Assembly: GCA_023410595.1 (NCBI GenBank)
Contig: JAEYPO010000021.1
Coordinates: forward strand, 1-7,796
DNA: 7,796 nucleotides
Origin: Bacillota bacterium
Lineage (GTDB): Bacteria > Bacillota > Clostridia > Christensenellales > SZUA-584
Direction: 5' to 3'
This document shows, piece by piece, positions 6,185-7,796 of this stretch. Made by a program: the position numbers and the translations under genes. The notes beneath the pieces were generated by a model. It made no database searches. It was given only the letters and a program-made list of their open reading frames with translations, and was not told the origin of the DNA. Positions within the stretch are counted from its first letter, which is position 1. Each line of letters begins with the position of its first letter.

Positions 6185-6201
6185 AAACATAATACGAAGT
6201 T
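6185..6201 (+). repeat. Motif copy 7
   Basis: AAACATAATACGAAGTT fits the consensus fully. It is only 3 bases from the DUF362 stop codon (TAA at 6205-6207 on the minus strand), so DUF362 ends at the repeat. Confidence 0.7.
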
Positions 6202-6204
6202 GGA

Positions 6205-7365
6205 TTACCGCTTGTGCTTGCTTTCATGCGATCTATCCATCATGCGCGCGACAAATGGCCGGTGTACGCTTATGATCCCTTTGGGGCAAAATTCCTGGCA
6301 ACAAAAGCACCGTACGCACTTGTCTTTCTGAATTCTTGCAGTCTTGCTAACCATAGTAATGGCTTCGGCTGGGCAGATTTTTTGGCACTCTGTACATCCG
6401 ATGCATTCTTTCGGGTTTATCGCAGGCCGGCTCGCAAACATGCTGGATAATATCTTTGCAATGGCTTTGTTTCTCGATCCCCATAATTGGACATCGTGCT
6501 TAGGTGTTAATTTGAAATCTGGTATAACAAACTTGGAAAGATCACCATGAATGGCTAGTTCAGAGGCATTTTGCGGGATTAGCCCACGCTCATAGGCGGC
6601 TTGCAGGGTCGGAACATCATCCATACTGAGATTTATTAGATGTGCCGCAGCCAGATCGAGCGCATGTGGATTAAAAGAAGCGAGTATTGCTCCCATGAAG
6701 CGCGGTGTACCGCCGGACGGGCCATTGCCCTCCATCGCCATGACCGCATCTGCAATGGACAAGCGAGGCTTACACCACTCGCAAATATCAACAAGCATAT
6801 TGGCAAATGCTTCATGCGTCTGGTACTTGTAGTCATATTCCGATTTGTGCGTCCCCGGAACAGCGCCGAAAAAATTCTTGCAGGCCCCCGTATATGCCAT
6901 CAGGCCATGCGTCTTGATTTTGCACAGATCTATGATAACGTCCATATCCAAAAGATACTTCGTAATGTGAAATGTCTTTGCAGTGACTGCGTTCGGATTG
7001 GATACTTCTATATAGCCGCAGTCATCATTTAGCGCGGCTCCGGTTTTGAGTATTTCGGTCATTCCTGTGCTTGCGTACACGGACGACAAAAAAAACGGCG
7101 AAAAAGGACCACCCGGGCTGTCTCCAAGGATCACTTTTGCCTGCTTTTCAATGAGAAGGTTGCATAATGCAACCGCCACCAGCGGGTGTACCGTTGCTGC
7201 CCTTTCCGGCTTTGAACGCATCATCAGGTTTGCTTTAATGGCAACCTTCATACCGGGCGTTACCCAATCTAAGCCGCCGATTGGTTGGAGTGCAGCCTGT
7301 AACGCATTTTTAACTTCATGAAACTCGTACCCTTTACAGGGCGCAATGGAGACTTGGGAATTCAT
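6205..7365 (-). CDS. DUF362 protein with two [4Fe-4S] ferredoxin motifs
   Basis: This encodes a 386-residue cytoplasmic protein with an N-terminal DUF362 domain and a C-terminal ferredoxin domain. I start it at ATG 7365, which gives the usual DUF362 opening (MNSQVSIAPCKGYEFHEVKN). A weak AGG lies 7 bases before; the longer GTG start at 7458 adds residues not typical of the family. DUF362 spans about 8-280, with GMKVAIKANLM (38-48), DSPGGPFSP and CKIKTHGLMAYTGACKNFFG around 148-167. Two motifs close it: C-x2-C-x2-C-x3-CP (Cys321, 324, 327, 331) and the second set (Cys350, 353, 356, 360). The eight cysteines imply two [4Fe-4S] clusters and an electron-transfer role. The family's enzymatic role is not established to my knowledge. 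Its stop codon directly abuts a repeat-motif copy and no terminator is seen there. Confidence 0.92.
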   Translation of the reverse strand: MNSQVSIAPCKGYEFHEVKNALQAALQPIGGLDWVTPGMKVAIKANLMMRSKPERAATVHPLVAVALCNLLIEKQAKVILGDSPGGPFSPFFLSSVYASTGMTEILKTGAALNDDCGYIEVSNPNAVTAKTFHITKYLLDMDVIIDLCKIKTHGLMAYTGACKNFFGAVPGTHKSEYDYKYQTHEAFANMLVDICEWCKPRLSIADAVMAMEGNGPSGGTPRFMGAILASFNPHALDLAAAHLINLSMDDVPTLQAAYERGLIPQNASELAIHGDLSKFVIPDFKLTPKHDVQLWGSRNKAIAKILSSMFASRPAINPKECIGCTECQKICPAEAITMVSKTARIQKDKCVRCFCCQEFCPKGIISVHRPFVARMMDRSHESKHKR

Positions 7366-7469
7366 GTTCTTACCTGCTATCCAATGGTCTGTCTCCACGA
7401 AGCATATGACTGCAGATTTGTTCAATACCTCTACTTCTGCGGATTGGAGAAGAGGCACCCTAAGGTACA

Positions 7470-7509
7470 GAAGACCGCCAGGCGCCGGTACTAAACATAA
7501 GGAGAAGGT
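7470..7509 (+). repeat. Motif copy 8 with degenerate partner
   Basis: AAACATAAGGAGAAGGT (7493-7509) is a diverged copy. Together with its upstream flank it shares about 24 of 32 bases with copy 2, including CCGGT then CTAAACATAA. A partner GAAG at 7470 lies 34 bases before the main GAAG at 7504, as in the other pairs. Confidence 0.5.
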
Positions 7510-7519
7510 CTAATTGCTA

Positions 7520-7547
7520 GTTTTATCGTCTTGATTAAAAACCTCAA
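7520..7547 (-). promoter_or_regulatory. Candidate promoter of the DUF362 gene
   Basis: On the minus strand TTGAGG (7547-7542) is followed after 16 bases by TAAAAC (7525-7520). Both match the sigma-A consensus at four of six positions. It lies upstream of the DUF362 start with a repeat-motif copy in the leader. This is plausible but not strong. Confidence 0.35.
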
Positions 7548-7697
7548 AGTGATTTAGGCCATCGTGACCTGCAACTATATGAGCGCTTATTCCATGGAAG
7601 ATGTGCTGAAGGTTTCATGCGGTTTTGGTAATCTGGCTAATCAGGGGTGGTTAATCATTGTAAGTTATGAGACTCTCCGTAACGCAATTAACAAAGA

Positions 7698-7720
7698 CCC
7701 CGCTTCCAAATGGAAGCGGG
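7698..7720 (-). terminator. Intrinsic terminator of the zinc-binding gene
   Basis: CCCCGCTTCC and GGAAGCGGGG form a perfect 10-bp stem around a 4-base loop. On the minus strand it begins 10 bases after the TAA at 7730 and is followed by TCTTTGTT. The plus-strand side also has TTTGCTCTTT, so it could work in both directions. Confidence 0.85.
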
Positions 7721-7729
7721 GTTTGCTCT

Positions 7730-7796
7730 TTAATACCTGTTTCTTGACCGTTCCGGTGGCTGGAAGCAGTCCTTGCAATAAACCGGCTTGTCGTTG
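7730..7796 (-). CDS. Partial zinc-binding protein, C-terminal end
   Basis: Only the last 21 codons lie in the window; the gene runs out of the right edge on the minus strand. They read NDKPVYCKDCFQPPERS and end with TAA at 7730. The P-V-Y-C-x-D-C-F pattern is the second cysteine knuckle of a common family of small zinc-ribbon proteins whose first knuckle would lie beyond the edge. A strong terminator follows directly. Function is not known beyond probable zinc binding. Confidence 0.6.
   Translation of the reverse strand, partial: NDKPVYCKDCFQPPERSRNRY

Larger units (their letters stand above)
7366..7697. other. Intergenic stretch upstream of DUF362
   Basis: About 330 bases hold the candidate DUF362 promoter, one bipartite repeat-motif copy (7470-7509), and a plus-strand frame open from ATG 7579 to the window edge. 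That frame begins MSAYSMEDVLKVSCG and runs into the terminator, so I do not consider it a gene. No other structure was recognised. Confidence 0.5.

Noticed and set aside
7366..7458. N-terminal extension of the DUF362 protein from GTG 7458
   Set aside because: The 31 extra residues precede the normal DUF362 opening and no ribosome site supports the GTG.
1564..7509. Classical integron attC cassette array
   Set aside because: In attC half-sites AAC and GTT are 5-6 bases apart; here they are 10 apart. The GTTRRRY end is mostly absent, most genes run against the repeat direction, and no intI is visible.
7579..7796. Plus-strand ORF beginning MSAYSMEDVL at the right edge
   Set aside because: It has no ribosome site and runs through a perfect terminator and antisense to a conserved zinc-knuckle gene end.

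Overview
This window looks like a stretch of chromosome from a low-to-mid GC Gram-positive anaerobe, most likely a Clostridia-type Firmicute. The case rests on strong AGGAGG-type ribosome sites, two lipoproteins with lipobox signals, a CTC-type ribosomal protein bL25, a DUF362-ferredoxin protein and intrinsic terminators with T-tracts. No rRNA, tRNA, CRISPR array or recombinase gene is visible.

Layout from left to right: a plus-strand metallophosphoesterase lipoprotein (45-1364) with a 12-bp hairpin behind it; about 600 bases of apparently decayed coding sequence; a minus-strand 95-residue coiled-coil protein (1988-2278); a complete mini-unit on the minus strand (palindrome, ribosome site, 31-residue ORF, terminator; 2508-2703); a start-less gene fragment (2884-3138); a minus-strand GNAT acetyltransferase (3159-3626) with its own promoter; a plus-strand bL25 gene (3944-4516) with a terminator-like hairpin in its leader and a terminator behind it; a minus-strand zinc-ribbon ORF broken by one in-frame stop (4497-4775); a minus-strand transglutaminase-like lipoprotein (4971-6023) with its own terminator; a minus-strand DUF362/2x[4Fe-4S] protein (6205-7365); and the 3' end of another minus-strand zinc-binding protein with a terminator (7698-7796).

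The genes do not form an obvious pathway or operon. Most appear to be single-gene transcription units. What links them is a short DNA motif, AAACAYAATNNGAAGTT, found eight times, always in the same orientation whatever the direction of the neighbouring gene. It lies between or at the edges of genes, with intervals of roughly 0.8-1.3 kb. At several places two copies (one often degenerate) are 34-36 bases apart. One copy is fused to the end of the gene fragment and one abuts the DUF362 stop codon. The motif shares a TTATGTTTA-type half with Xer/dif arms. It may be a recombination site, the end of a mobile element, or a family of intergenic repeats; the sequence alone cannot decide. This motif set is the most interesting signal in the window.
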